DNA from: Desulfosudis oleivorans
GTDB lineage: Bacteria; Desulfobacterota; Desulfobacteria; Desulfobacterales; SURF-7
Direction of reading: 5' to 3'
Assembly: GCA_020723305.1 (NCBI GenBank)
Contig: DYJC01000027.1
Coordinates: forward strand, 1 to 52,997
DNA: 52,997 nucleotides
In this document: one piece after another, positions 1-9,158 of the stretch
Layout: each line of letters opens with the position of its first letter
How positions within the stretch are numbered: the stretch's first letter is position 1
The notes under the pieces: model-generated
What the model was told of the DNA's origin: nothing
Seen by the model: only the letters and a program-made list of their open reading frames with translations
Databases searched by the model: none
Made by a program: the position numbers and the translations under genes

Positions 1-2430
1 ATAAATATGACACCCCACTGCATTGTATCGATCCAGGGCAGCTTGATGCGGCATTCCAAATCTGTTTTTCCATCCGGCGGAGATGATAGCATATTCCGGT
101 TTGACGGCGCTGAGAAATAATTCTGAACTGGAAGTTCGGCTGCCATGATGGGGGGCTAAAAGCACTGTGCTTTTTAGATTATGGTCATGGCGTTGCACCA
201 ACTTTTTTTCACCTGTTGCCATGAGATCACCTGGAAACAGAAAGGATTGGTTTTTATAGGTGACTTTCATCACGAGGGAATGATTGTTAAGATCTCCTGA
301 TTTTTCTTCGGAAAACAAAAAGTTTTTTTGCGGATGCAGAATCTGGATTTCAACGCCGTTGATGATCCGGGAGGTCGGAAGCTCCTGAAAGCGTGGATGG
401 TGTATTTTTTTTTCTGAAATGGTTTTTTGTAGTTCAAGAAAGGAGTGGGAGTTTGCTTTTTCATCGGTAGACCAGAAGTTTTGTACGTTAAAATGTTGAG
501 CAATAAAAATCAGTCCGCTCATATGGTCGCTGTTTGGATGGGTGAGAACAATCGTGTCAATGGTTCCTATTTTTTTTCCCCATAAAAACGGTGCAACAAC
601 ACTGGCGCCCATATCAAAAGATTTATTATCGGAAAAACCTCCGCCATCAATCAGGATATTATATCCATTGGGTATTTCCAACAAGGCAGCGTTTCCCTGT
701 CCTACATCCAGCATGTGGATTCGAAGATCATCGTGAAAAAACCGGGTATTCACCCAATACATCACATCAGCCAATAAGAAGAAGGAGGTGATTCCGGCAA
801 GCACCCGTATTGTTTTTTTCATGGTAAAGGGATGATTGCTGTTGTCTGAATGCATTGGCTTTTTGACCAGATTGAGAATGCACCAGAATAGAACATAAAA
901 ACAGATAATTTCAAGCAGATTGGGCGTAATGGTTTTGATTGCTGAAAAAGGCAGGTTGGCCAGAATATGGATGATGTCGATGGTCCAGGAAAGAATGAAA
1001 CCGCAAAATTGAATACATACAGAGGAAAGATCAGGACATGTCGGTAAAATAATGATGGATAAAAATTCCAGAGGCAGAACGATAAACCCAATGGCGGGAA
1101 CTGCAATCAGATTGGCAATGATCCCGATCAGAGAAACCTGATTGAAATAAGAAAGAACAATCGGCATGGTACCCAGGGTTGCAAAAAAGGATACCATGAA
1201 AAGCAGAAAGATTTTTTTCAGAAAAGCCTGCCATGGATTTTGCAGTTTTTGCTTGGTCAATTCCATTTTTGAAAGGCCATAAACAATCGATAGTACGGCT
1301 GCGAACGAAAGCTGAAATGAAATGGAAAAAAGTGAAGTAGGGGAAACGATAAGAATCAGCATGGCTGCAATCGCGATCGTATTGATCATATCATGTTCTT
1401 TTTCCATAGGGAATGTCAGCATGAAAATGATAATCATGATAACAGCCCTCTGTGTGGAAGGAGACATTCCGGCAAGAATTCCATAAAAAAGGATGGGGAA
1501 AATGGACAATAATGCAGCTATTTTTCGAACACGGGCTTTCCACAGCAGGAGGGTGAAACAGGAAAAGAGTTTTGAGAACAGGAAAAATGAGGTGGATGCA
1601 ATAATACCGATATGCAATCCGGATATGGCAAGGATATGCCTTACACCACTTCGGTTGAACGATTCCAGCAGAGAATCGGATATGCCGGAACAGTCTCCCA
1701 GAAGGAGCGCTTTGAGTATCTGCCTTGGTTCGCCGTAACTGGACTGATCAATATGATTTGAGATTTTTTCCCGCAAGGATTCAATAAAAAGCAGTGTTCC
1801 GGATGTTTGATTACGTTCAAGGATTTGCAGTTGGTCCCCCTGGGCATGGACACTGGCCTGAATTCCTTTAAAAGCCATGAATCTCCTGTAATCAAATCCT
1901 CCAGGGTTGTTGAAGTTCCGGATGGGACGTATTTTGCCTTTCAGTGTAACGCGATCTCCTGTTCGAATGGATGGTGTTGGACCGGAGAGAGAGGTACGGA
2001 GTTTCCCCTGAACCCGGATCTCATTTTTTCCAAGACCGATAGTTTCCGTTTCCAGGATGAATTGTAACTGGTTGTGTTTTGGAATGGGTGTTTCCTGGAT
2101 GGTTCCCGTGATAGCTTTTTTTTGGCCGTCTGCATGGTGAAATACATGATTGGATGGAAGTTTCAGATTGTTCCACGGTTGAATCAGGAGGTACCCAAGA
2201 CAGATAAAAAGAAACAAAGGCTGAAAGAAGGAAGGCTGTTTCCGGATAATTTGAAGGGTTATCCATAAGGCCGAAAGCATGGCGATAATGGAGAATATCA
2301 GGGTTTTTCCCGGCCAGACATCCCCAAGGAGAAGTCCGAAAATCAGTGAAAGTAAAAGCGGAATTACCGGACGATTCCATGTGTCTGAACCGGAAAGGCT
2401 CGTAAATGATCGTAATCGTGGCAGTTTCAA
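1..2430 (-). CDS. comEC: ComEC/Rec2 DNA uptake channel (C-terminus off the left edge)
   Basis: ComEC is the inner-membrane channel that carries single-stranded DNA into the cytoplasm in natural competence. The frame is open for about 810 codons from 2430 to the window edge. The N-terminus has two to three hydrophobic helices and an OB-like stretch. The family signature ILAISGLHIGI lies near 1,640-1,610, followed by a long multi-helix competence domain. A metallo-beta-lactamase-like domain begins near 714 (MLDVGQGN), with HPNSDH near 540 and APHHGSR near 150. The last visible codons are close to the usual end, so only a few tens of residues should be missing. The best start is TTG at 2430, 8 bp after the murA stop, which suggests translational coupling. 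No ATG precedes the conserved N-terminal helices in this frame. Whether the organism is transformable cannot be judged from this gene alone. Confidence 0.9.
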   Translation of the reverse strand, partial: MKLPRLRSFTSLSGSDTWNRPVIPLLLSLIFGLLLGDVWPGKTLIFSIIAMLSALWITLQIIRKQPSFFQPLFLFICLGYLLIQPWNNLKLPSNHVFHHADGQKKAITGTIQETPIPKHNQLQFILETETIGLGKNEIRVQGKLRTSLSGPTPSIRTGDRVTLKGKIRPIRNFNNPGGFDYRRFMAFKGIQASVHAQGDQLQILERNQTSGTLLFIESLREKISNHIDQSSYGEPRQILKALLLGDCSGISDSLLESFNRSGVRHILAISGLHIGIIASTSFFLFSKLFSCFTLLLWKARVRKIAALLSIFPILFYGILAGMSPSTQRAVIMIIIFMLTFPMEKEHDMINTIAIAAMLILIVSPTSLFSISFQLSFAAVLSIVYGLSKMELTKQKLQNPWQAFLKKIFLLFMVSFFATLGTMPIVLSYFNQVSLIGIIANLIAVPAIGFIVLPLEFLSIIILPTCPDLSSVCIQFCGFILSWTIDIIHILANLPFSAIKTITPNLLEIICFYVLFWCILNLVKKPMHSDNSNHPFTMKKTIRVLAGITSFFLLADVMYWVNTRFFHDDLRIHMLDVGQGNAALLEIPNGYNILIDGGGFSDNKSFDMGASVVAPFLWGKKIGTIDTIVLTHPNSDHMSGLIFIAQHFNVQNFWSTDEKANSHSFLELQKTISEKKIHHPRFQELPTSRIINGVEIQILHPQKNFLFSEEKSGDLNNHSLVMKVTYKNQSFLFPGDLMATGEKKLVQRHDHNLKSTVLLAPHHGSRTSSSELFLSAVKPEYAIISAGWKNRFGMPHQAALDRYNAVGCHIY

Positions 2431-2438
2431 TTTATCTT

Positions 2439-3689
2439 TTATTGAATACGTTCGATGTCAGCACCCAGTTTCTGGAATTTTTTTTCAATTGCTTCATATC
2501 CCCGGTCAAGATGATAGATCCGGTTGACTTCTGTTGTTCCCTTTGCGACCAGGCCGGCGAGAATCAGGGAAGCACTTGCACGAAGATCGGTTGCCATGAC
2601 CGGTGCTCCGGAAAGGGAAGGGACACCTTTGATCATGGCTGCATTGCCGGAAACGGTGATATCGGCACCCAACCGTCTGAGCTCACTCACGTGAATAAAA
2701 CGATTCTCAAAAATGGTTTCCGATATGATACTGAGGCCACCGGCGATGGCCATGAGAACCATGAATTGTGCCTGCATGTCCGTAGGGAACCCAGGATAGG
2801 GAAGGGTTTTAATGTCAATGGATTGGATTGTTTTAGATCCCTTTACATAAATTTTTTTACCTTTTATAGACACTTCTGTTCCGGTTTGGCGAAGCTTGTG
2901 TATGATCCCGGTCACATGGTCAGGCTCACAGTCCTTGATTTCAATACTGCCCTTTGTTAATGCAGCGGCAACCATGAATGTTCCGGTTTCGATGCGATCC
3001 GGAATGATGGAAACGTGAACAGGGCGCAGTTTTTTTACACCCTGGATGGTAAGAATTGAAGTTCCGGCCCCTTTGATTTTTGATCCCATCAGATTCAGAA
3101 CATCAATCAGGGCAACGACTTCAGGTTCTCTGGCTGCATTTCTTAAAATGGTAGTTCCCTCTGCAAGAACAGCTGCCATAAGCAGATTTTCCGTTCCGGT
3201 AACCGAGGGTATGTCAAAAAAGATTTCATTTCCAACCAGGGTTTTCGCAGAAGCATCTACATATCCGTGATCCAGGTCAATATCAGCGCCCAGCAAGGTC
3301 AACCCTTTTAAGTGGAAATTGATGGGCCTGGCACCAATTGCACAACCTCCGGGTAATGAAACACGTGCTTTTTTCAGTCTGGCAACCAGCGGACAAAGTA
3401 CCAGAATGGAGGCCCTCATTTTTCTTACCAGATCATAAGGTGCTTCATGGTTTGAGAGACCTGCTGCATTGATTCTTACGGTATGGCCATCTGTTTCCAC
3501 CTCAGCACCGAGGTGGGTCAGAAGTTGTTTGATACTTTCAATGTCCCGAAGATGCGGCACATTTTCATATGTGCACCATCCATCCGTCAACAGAGAAGAA
3601 ACCAGAATGGGAAGAGCCGCATTTTTGGCCCCTCCAATTCGAACACTTCCGACTAATGCTTTACCACCGTGAATAACAATTTTATCCAT
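2439..3689 (-). CDS. murA: UDP-N-acetylglucosamine 1-carboxyvinyltransferase
   Basis: MurA transfers enolpyruvate from PEP to UDP-GlcNAc, the first committed step of peptidoglycan synthesis in the cytoplasm. The 416-residue length is normal. Substrate-contact residues Lys22-Asn23 lie in AKNAALP. The catalytic loop [10 protein letters not shown] carries Cys116, the residue alkylated by fosfomycin in the family, and FPTDMQAQ is present further on. The ATG at 3689 has a GAGGT ribosome site 7 bp upstream. The gene is followed after 8 bp by the putative comEC start, so the two probably share a transcript. I see nothing unusual in it. Confidence 0.97.
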   Translation of the reverse strand: MDKIVIHGGKALVGSVRIGGAKNAALPILVSSLLTDGWCTYENVPHLRDIESIKQLLTHLGAEVETDGHTVRINAAGLSNHEAPYDLVRKMRASILVLCPLVARLKKARVSLPGGCAIGARPINFHLKGLTLLGADIDLDHGYVDASAKTLVGNEIFFDIPSVTGTENLLMAAVLAEGTTILRNAAREPEVVALIDVLNLMGSKIKGAGTSILTIQGVKKLRPVHVSIIPDRIETGTFMVAAALTKGSIEIKDCEPDHVTGIIHKLRQTGTEVSIKGKKIYVKGSKTIQSIDIKTLPYPGFPTDMQAQFMVLMAIAGGLSIISETIFENRFIHVSELRRLGADITVSGNAAMIKGVPSLSGAPVMATDLRASASLILAGLVAKGTTEVNRIYHLDRGYEAIEKKFQKLGADIERIQ

Positions 3690-3743
3690 TTCATACCTCA
3701 GAGAAACTGCCGGGTGTTGATTCTGTTAAAGGCAGGCTGAATA

Positions 3744-3760
3744 CGGATCATTTTGATCCG
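3744..3760. other. Short hairpin between the qrc operon and murA
   Basis: A 7-bp perfect inverted repeat (CGGATCA / TGATCCG, 3-nt loop) lies between the stop of the 54-residue gene and murA. No T-run follows on the minus strand, so it is not an intrinsic terminator. It could be an RNA-processing or stability hairpin, or chance. Confidence 0.35.
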
Positions 3761-3769
3761 GAGAATTGT

Positions 3770-3934
3770 TTAATGATGATGTGAGGTATCATCTTTCTTT
3801 TGTGTATCAATGGCGGCCTTGATAATACAGTAGGTCATGCCAATGCCGAGAATAGAGAGTGCATACCACAGACTACCCATGAACACGATATGTCCGATAT
3901 CCCAAACCCATTCAAAACTGATAAAGGGAAACAT
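3770..3934 (-). CDS. 54-residue membrane protein, last gene of the qrc operon
   Basis: This short frame starts MFPFISFEWVWDIGH and ends in three histidines. A perfect AGGAGG ribosome site sits 6 bp before the ATG at 3934. Residues about 15-40 form one hydrophobic helix (IVFMGSLWYALSILGIGMTY), followed by a charged tail (KAAIDTQKKDD). It begins 57 bp after the qrcD stop on the same strand. I recognise no family. Position, ribosome site and topology suggest an accessory or single-helix subunit of the Qrc complex, like the small helices that stabilise other respiratory complexes; that role is inference. The His-rich end might bind metal. Confidence 0.75.
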   Translation of the reverse strand: MFPFISFEWVWDIGHIVFMGSLWYALSILGIGMTYCIIKAAIDTQKKDDTSHHH

Positions 3935-3991
3935 GTTTTCCTCCTAAAAAATATCCGGATACGGTAAAAAAAGATTCACTGTATCAAAATC

Positions 3992-5236
3992 CTAATAGGA
4001 CTCAATCGGGTTAAGTTCCTTTTCCTGAGGGAAGATTGGCAGATACCGATAGGATATCATGACCAGAATAATGCCGTAGGCAACCGGCAGGATGGTTGTC
4101 GCAACCTCCTGCCAGCTAGGATAGTAAAGAGCCCAATCTTCAAAAGGCAATACCGGTGCGGCCATAACCTGAAGCACCATAACCCATCTGTTGATACAAA
4201 CACCCAAACAGGCAAGGATGACGGCTGTCCATAACAGCGCTTCGCTGTTCCGTCCTTTTTTGGTGAGAAGGATCAGTGCTGGAAAGATCCCTCCTACAAC
4301 GATTTCAGCCACCAGAATCCAAAGTCCGTAAAACATATTATCATCATAAAAGTCCATCAGCGTCTGGCCTTTTGAATGAACTGTAACGGCAGCCCAGTAC
4401 CATGTGTCGATAATCTTTGCGATAATATAGGTAAAGATCATCCAGCCGGAGATTTTTGCAAGGAGGTCAATGACATTATCCTTTACCAGTTTTTTCCCGG
4501 TAATTTTCTCTAACAATCGGGTTAAAAAGATTGTAAAACAGGGTCCATATGCTGCTGCTGACCAGGTAAAAAGAAAAAAGGTCCACGGCCATACAAGCAA
4601 TCCTTCTCGATAGGCAAAGGGCCTTCCAAACAGAACACCGGCAACACCGCCCAAGGAACCCTGATGGAAGCAGGAGAGAAACGCACCGGTGGAAGCAAAT
4701 ACAGCCATAATTTCATGCATATTGTGACTCAGGTTATGAAAAAAAGGAATCTTGTCAATCTTCCTATTTTCCAAAATCAGAGGTATATATTCAATAGTCA
4801 ATACTCCAAAGTAGCATGACAGACAGAAAGCAACCTCTGTAAGCATGGAGTGAACGTTTGCATGCCAGAAGATAAACCATCCCCTTAGTGGCTGACCAAT
4901 ATCAATGGCCAGTATCAGGAGTGCTGAGCTATAGCAGATAAATCCGATCAGGACGGCAAAGTTGATGATGTTTTTTAGCTCATCTTTTCCAACAATATAT
5001 TTGAGAAAGCCGCTAAAAAATGCTCCGCCACCCAAGGCAATAATGGCGAGGTCTGCCCATATCCAGAGTGCAAATCCATATGAGTCATTCATGTTCGTCT
5101 GGTTAAGGCCTTTGAGCCAGCAAAGCAGCATGGCATAAATACCCCATGCCAGGACCACACCCACAACACCAAGCCCTGCAAGGAACTGTGAGAACGGACA
5201 TCGTTTGACACCTTCGGGTATGAATGCTGAATCCAT
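3992..5236 (-). CDS. qrcD: Qrc complex membrane subunit QrcD (NrfD family)
   Basis: QrcD is the NrfD/PsrC-type integral subunit that carries the menaquinone site of the Qrc complex. The 414-residue protein is hydrophobic throughout, with about ten predicted helices, and matches the ActC/QrcD size class rather than the shorter NrfD. Helices begin near residue 18 (FLAGLGVVGVVLAWGIYAML), and loops with conserved-looking charged residues (IDIGQPLRGW, FHQGSLGG) are typical of the family. It lies directly after qrcC and before a 54-residue membrane gene. The order A-B-C-D matches that known in Desulfovibrio. In the family, electrons from periplasmic hydrogenases and formate dehydrogenases pass through type I cytochrome c3 to QrcA and reach menaquinone here. 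Confidence 0.93.
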   Translation of the reverse strand: MDSAFIPEGVKRCPFSQFLAGLGVVGVVLAWGIYAMLLCWLKGLNQTNMNDSYGFALWIWADLAIIALGGGAFFSGFLKYIVGKDELKNIINFAVLIGFICYSSALLILAIDIGQPLRGWFIFWHANVHSMLTEVAFCLSCYFGVLTIEYIPLILENRKIDKIPFFHNLSHNMHEIMAVFASTGAFLSCFHQGSLGGVAGVLFGRPFAYREGLLVWPWTFFLFTWSAAAYGPCFTIFLTRLLEKITGKKLVKDNVIDLLAKISGWMIFTYIIAKIIDTWYWAAVTVHSKGQTLMDFYDDNMFYGLWILVAEIVVGGIFPALILLTKKGRNSEALLWTAVILACLGVCINRWVMVLQVMAAPVLPFEDWALYYPSWQEVATTILPVAYGIILVMISYRYLPIFPQEKELNPIESY

Positions 5237-5298
5237 AAATTTTGTATTCCTTACCTAATGCATATATTCAAATTGTAACCATCATTGCCCCGGTAAGG

Positions 5299-6087
5299 CT
5301 ATCGATGGTTTTTTACTATCCCGGTTTCCTCATCAGGATGATAATTATCACCTGCGCGTCTTACCCATTCCCGGCTGGAAAGGTAATAGATTTTTGGATT
5401 TGTCCCAAGTCTTTCCAATAGGCGGAAGGCACGGGGGTCTTTTTTCATTTTATAAACAGCTTGGTTTTTATTGATCAGATCTCCGAAAGTGATGGCTCCG
5501 GCAGGACATGCCTGTGTACACGAAGGCTGATATTCATTTTCTCTAAGTTCCCGCCGGCCTTCTGAAGCTGCCTTTTCATATGCCAGTTGATAACGGTGAA
5601 AGCAGAAGGTACATTTTTCAACTACACCTCTCATACGAGGCGAAACATTGGGGCTGAGGCTTTTTTCCATTCCATCCGGCCAGACCGGATCCCACCAGTT
5701 AAAATAACGGGCATGATACGGACAGGCTCCCATGCAATAGCGGCAGCCAAAGCAGCGGGTGATGATCTGGCTGACAATTCCTGTCTCTCTGTCATAATCG
5801 GTTGCAATGGCAGGGCAGACCGTTACACACGGTGAATGCCCATTATGGCCTTCGCAATGCATACAAGGCCTTGGCAGATAACAGATTTCTTCATTCGGAT
5901 AGGATTTGCCGTTGTTCAGCTGATATACCCTCATCCATGTAATACTCTTCAGCTTATCGGTTTCATTGTCCCTGAACGGCACATTGTTTTCCGCCATGCA
6001 TGCCACCATACAGGCACCACATCCTGTGCATTTGTCCAGGTCGATAACCATACCGTATTTTTTTTCTTTTCTGTACTCTTGTGTCAT
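5299..6087 (-). CDS. qrcC: Qrc complex iron-sulfur subunit QrcC
   Basis: This periplasmic polyferredoxin subunit links QrcB and the cytochrome to QrcD. The 262 residues hold four cysteine groups in the usual order. The first is CTGCGACMVAC at 20-30. Next come CMHC...CVTVC, CFGCRYCMGAC and CTFC...CTQAC, which together fit several [4Fe-4S] or [3Fe-4S] clusters as in DmsB/PsrB-like proteins. No signal peptide is visible. The family is thought to be exported with its Tat-bearing partner, here QrcB. It begins 19 bp after the qrcB stop, in one operon with it. Confidence 0.93.
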   Translation of the reverse strand: MTQEYRKEKKYGMVIDLDKCTGCGACMVACMAENNVPFRDNETDKLKSITWMRVYQLNNGKSYPNEEICYLPRPCMHCEGHNGHSPCVTVCPAIATDYDRETGIVSQIITRCFGCRYCMGACPYHARYFNWWDPVWPDGMEKSLSPNVSPRMRGVVEKCTFCFHRYQLAYEKAASEGRRELRENEYQPSCTQACPAGAITFGDLINKNQAVYKMKKDPRAFRLLERLGTNPKIYYLSSREWVRRAGDNYHPDEETGIVKNHR

Positions 6088-6106
6088 CAGAACCTCATAC
6101 CATGTT

Positions 6107-8254
6107 TCACGCTTTGATCAGACTGGCTCGTATTCCCCAGGCAACATCCAGGCCGGAAAAAGTATCTTCCACAGGACCGATAAGTTCGTTAAAGTTTATA
6201 CCTTTGCCGGCAAGATAGCGGTCATATGCAGTATGTCCAAGCCCTCTTGGGAATGAGATGATATCTTCACCAATCCCCTGGCTCAGATGGATTTTTACCT
6301 TTTTTTCGTCCTTTGGTGTTTTTAATATTGCATAGCAACCTTGTCTCAGGCCCAGTTTTTCTGCGGTTTTCGGGTGTATCTGAATAATCGTGTTATTGTC
6401 TGTTAAAATTGTATCCGGTAAGGTTTTCATCATAAATGGAGGGGCTCCGATATAACCGGAAGACAATCGCAGGGAGTCACTAGGAATCAGAGTCAGATTC
6501 ATATTGTTTTCATTACCTTCCAAAAGAACCTGCGGTTTATCATTTGGAATCTGAAAGGCAAAGCGGGGAATATCTTCAAACTCGGGGACATATTTTATTT
6601 CAACAACATCATTGTTTATAAGAGGATTCCAGTGTTGGCCCAAACCGTTTTTCAAGCATTGGAGGTAGTTTTCCCATGGAAACGAACTTCCGATACTGCC
6701 TTTCATTGCCCTGGCAATTGAAATAATAACGTCCCCGGTGTGTTTTGTTTGAAACAGGGGGTTCACAATAGGTTTTGTAAAACCGATCAGGGGATTTCGC
6801 AATCCGGATGTAACCGGGACATCTTCATATCGTTCAAGATAAGAATGGTTTGGAAGAATCAGATCCGACAGAGTTGCGGTTTCGTCCATGTAGGAGGAAA
6901 AACTTACCTTGAATGGGATTTTTTTGAATGCCCTGATCACTTCTTTCGTATCTGTAAGTGTATAGCAAGGGTTGGCGTCTGCAACAAAAAGGAGGGTTAC
7001 GGAGTCCTCTGCTTCTTTTATCGCACTGGGAAGGCGGTGCAATAATCCACCTTCGGCAATCTGTTTTGTTTGAAGGCCGGTTTCCGCTTTTGTATCCAAG
7101 CTGATTTCCGGCCAGGAGATATAATTCGGTTCAGGCAGTGTAAAAACACCTCCTGTTTTATTGACATTGCCGACAAGAACATTCAAAGCATGAACAGCAC
7201 TCATTTCTGTAAGACTCAACGGTGTATTGCCTTTACCCCGGCCGAAGATTGCAACTGGTCTTTCAGCATGTCCGAATTCACGGCCAACAGTGATGATGGT
7301 CCGGGAATCAATTCCGGTAATTTCAGCGACCTTGTCTGGGTGGTAGTGGGCCAGTACCGCTGTACGCCAGGTACTGAAGCCTTCTGAATGGTAGTTAATG
7401 GCTGTCTGGTCATACAGAGATTCCAGTAAAATCACATGAGCAATTCCAAGGGCAAGGATAGCCTCTGTGCCGGGTTTGGAAGGCAGCCATTCATCGGATT
7501 TTGCTGCTGTGTCGGACAACCTTGGCTCAACCTGAATCAGCTTAGTCTTCCCGGTTTTCCATGCATTGCCGGCTTGAATCATCCGCAGAGGGGATCCCCA
7601 GCCATCCATAATGCCTGTTCCAAAACTCAGAACATAATCCGCGTTTTCAAGGTCGAACCCGGGAATTGTTTTGTTATTCTGAGGCTGTATATGAGAAAGG
7701 GAAAAGGAATCTTCAATGGATGATTGGCAGTAGAAATTGGGTGAGCCATACGCGGTTAAAAACCGCTGTAACAGAGCAGGAACGGTTCCTCTGGAAGACC
7801 CTGCAATACCCGCAACCGTGTGAGATCTTCCTTCTGCCCGTATAGTCAATAATTTTTCCGTGATTTCAGAAAGTGCCTGATTCCAAGTAATTTTCTGAAA
7901 AGTCCCATTAACGTTTTTCATGGGGCTTTGAACACGGGTTGGCCCATAGAGAAGCTGTGGACCGGAAAGCCCCAGAACACAAATCCCCCCATTGTTGACA
8001 GGGTGATTTTTCCGGCCTTCGATCTTCACAACACGGTTGTCAATTTTGCGGACAGTAATACCACATCCGCCAGGACATAGTGTGCAGGTGGAATCGGTAT
8101 AAGATATCTCTCCATCCGGCGGAACCGGAGTCCATGGCCAGTTTTGGGACCATATGGAAATGTCATCCATCAATTTCCATGGCAATGGTGAGAGCGCAGT
8201 TCCTGCTGTAGCTCCGATTCCCAGTGATAAAAAACATCTTCTGTCTATTTTCAT
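6107..8254 (-). CDS. qrcB: Qrc complex molybdopterin-family subunit QrcB
   Basis: QrcB belongs to the molybdopterin oxidoreductase family, but purified Desulfovibrio Qrc is reported to lack Mo or W. The protein probably acts as a structural or electron-relay subunit. The 715-residue chain starts with a Tat-type signal: RR at 5-6, then a hydrophobic stretch. It has a [4Fe-4S] ligand set Cys57, Cys60, Cys64 and Cys92 (CTLCPGGC ... GGIC). The C-terminal dinucleotide-binding-like domain ends near 715. It lies 15 bp downstream of qrcA. Placement in Qrc rather than in a true molybdoenzyme rests on the four-gene context. The closest alternative is the ActB part of alternative complex III. Confidence 0.9.
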   Translation of the reverse strand: MKIDRRCFLSLGIGATAGTALSPLPWKLMDDISIWSQNWPWTPVPPDGEISYTDSTCTLCPGGCGITVRKIDNRVVKIEGRKNHPVNNGGICVLGLSGPQLLYGPTRVQSPMKNVNGTFQKITWNQALSEITEKLLTIRAEGRSHTVAGIAGSSRGTVPALLQRFLTAYGSPNFYCQSSIEDSFSLSHIQPQNNKTIPGFDLENADYVLSFGTGIMDGWGSPLRMIQAGNAWKTGKTKLIQVEPRLSDTAAKSDEWLPSKPGTEAILALGIAHVILLESLYDQTAINYHSEGFSTWRTAVLAHYHPDKVAEITGIDSRTIITVGREFGHAERPVAIFGRGKGNTPLSLTEMSAVHALNVLVGNVNKTGGVFTLPEPNYISWPEISLDTKAETGLQTKQIAEGGLLHRLPSAIKEAEDSVTLLFVADANPCYTLTDTKEVIRAFKKIPFKVSFSSYMDETATLSDLILPNHSYLERYEDVPVTSGLRNPLIGFTKPIVNPLFQTKHTGDVIISIARAMKGSIGSSFPWENYLQCLKNGLGQHWNPLINNDVVEIKYVPEFEDIPRFAFQIPNDKPQVLLEGNENNMNLTLIPSDSLRLSSGYIGAPPFMMKTLPDTILTDNNTIIQIHPKTAEKLGLRQGCYAILKTPKDEKKVKIHLSQGIGEDIISFPRGLGHTAYDRYLAGKGINFNELIGPVEDTFSGLDVAWGIRASLIKA

Positions 8255-8269
8255 AGGTTCTTTCCGATA

Positions 8270-8971
8270 TTATTTATGGCAGACAAAGCATCCATCCTTT
8301 TCGGTTGAAACGCTTGATTTTCTTCCGGTTTCTTCCATATGGCATGCTGCACAGTCATTCATTTTCATCCGGTCGTATGTATTGGTCTTCAGACCAAGAT
8401 AATTTTTTGGATTTTTACCCCATATATCCCGGCTATAGCCTGTGATCAGATTATATTCATAGGGTTTCAGGCTGGTGGATTGGCCGATATGGCCATGACA
8501 TGTTTCACAATCCATTTTCGCAAGCTTGATATGGGCAGCGTGTGAGAAAAAAACGCAATCCGGTTGTCTGGAATATATCAGCCAGGGCACCTCTTTCCCT
8601 TTGGAAACATATTTTTCGACAAAGAGAGCTTCATTCCCGGTATCCCCTTGGACCTCCTGATGGCAGTCAATGCATTGAGCGAGTTTGGGTACGCCTGAGT
8701 AAGTGCCGTCTTCTCGAAAGAAATGGCAGCTCTCACATCCGTTTTTAACAAGCGTCATATGCATTTCATGGTTGAAGTCGAGTGGCTGCTTTTTTTTAGA
8801 ATAGAGCAGTTTTGGAAATACAATCCATCCTATAAAAAGACTGGCAGTGAAACCGATAATAAAAAACAGAATCGTGAATCCTGCAATTCCGTTTCCATTG
8901 TTCACGGATGTTGATTCTGCCTTGTTATCAAAGGGTTCAATTTCATTTGCCTTATCATCTACCGTACTCAT
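8270..8971 (-). CDS. qrcA: Qrc complex multihaem cytochrome c subunit QrcA
   Basis: QrcA accepts electrons from type I cytochrome c3 in the periplasm. The 233-residue protein has an uncleaved N-terminal anchor (about residues 27-52) and then the haem domain. I count five CXXCH motifs: CESCH, CIDCH, CETCH, CAACH and a C-terminal CFVCH. A segment FSHAAH supplies likely axial histidines. Desulfovibrio QrcA is described as hexahaem, so one site here is absent or non-canonical; a cysteine precedes FSHAAH (CVFFSH). The ATG at 8971 has a GGAG site 6 bp upstream. It is the first gene of the operon, with about 190 bp of upstream sequence, and depends on the ccs genes just upstream for haem attachment. 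Confidence 0.92.
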   Translation of the reverse strand: MSTVDDKANEIEPFDNKAESTSVNNGNGIAGFTILFFIIGFTASLFIGWIVFPKLLYSKKKQPLDFNHEMHMTLVKNGCESCHFFREDGTYSGVPKLAQCIDCHQEVQGDTGNEALFVEKYVSKGKEVPWLIYSRQPDCVFFSHAAHIKLAKMDCETCHGHIGQSTSLKPYEYNLITGYSRDIWGKNPKNYLGLKTNTYDRMKMNDCAACHMEETGRKSSVSTEKDGCFVCHK

Positions 8972-8990
8972 GAATGCTCCACTGTTTTTT

Positions 8991-9031
8991 AACAGGTTAT
9001 CCTGTTTTTATCAGGTGTTTTCATCACACCT
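8991..9031. promoter_or_regulatory. Two small palindromes in the qrcA leader
   Basis: AACAGG-ttat-CCTGTT (8991-9006) and AGGTGT-7nt-ACACCT (9013-9031) lie 20-60 bp before the qrcA start. They could be operator half-sites or leader hairpins controlling qrc expression. I cannot match either confidently to a known regulator. Confidence 0.3.
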
Positions 9032-9158
9032 ATTTAACTGTTTACCCTGCTGTATGAAGAGATAAATCATATTCATTCCGGCAAACTGAAAATAACTATA
9101 TTCGTCATTATGGATTGTCAATTAAAAAGATCAGTTGAAATCTCTCTTGGGATGGAAA

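Noticed and set aside
2406..2960. 184-codon plus-strand frame inside murA
   Set aside because: It is antisense to a fully convincing murA and has no family pattern.
3744..3760. Intrinsic terminator between the qrc operon and murA
   Set aside because: Hairpin is short and no T-run follows on the transcribed strand; kept only as a hairpin.
6107..8971. Alternative complex III or a true molybdoenzyme instead of Qrc
   Set aside because: Four-gene order and subunit sizes fit QrcABCD; ActB is a fusion of the two central subunits and other act genes are missing.
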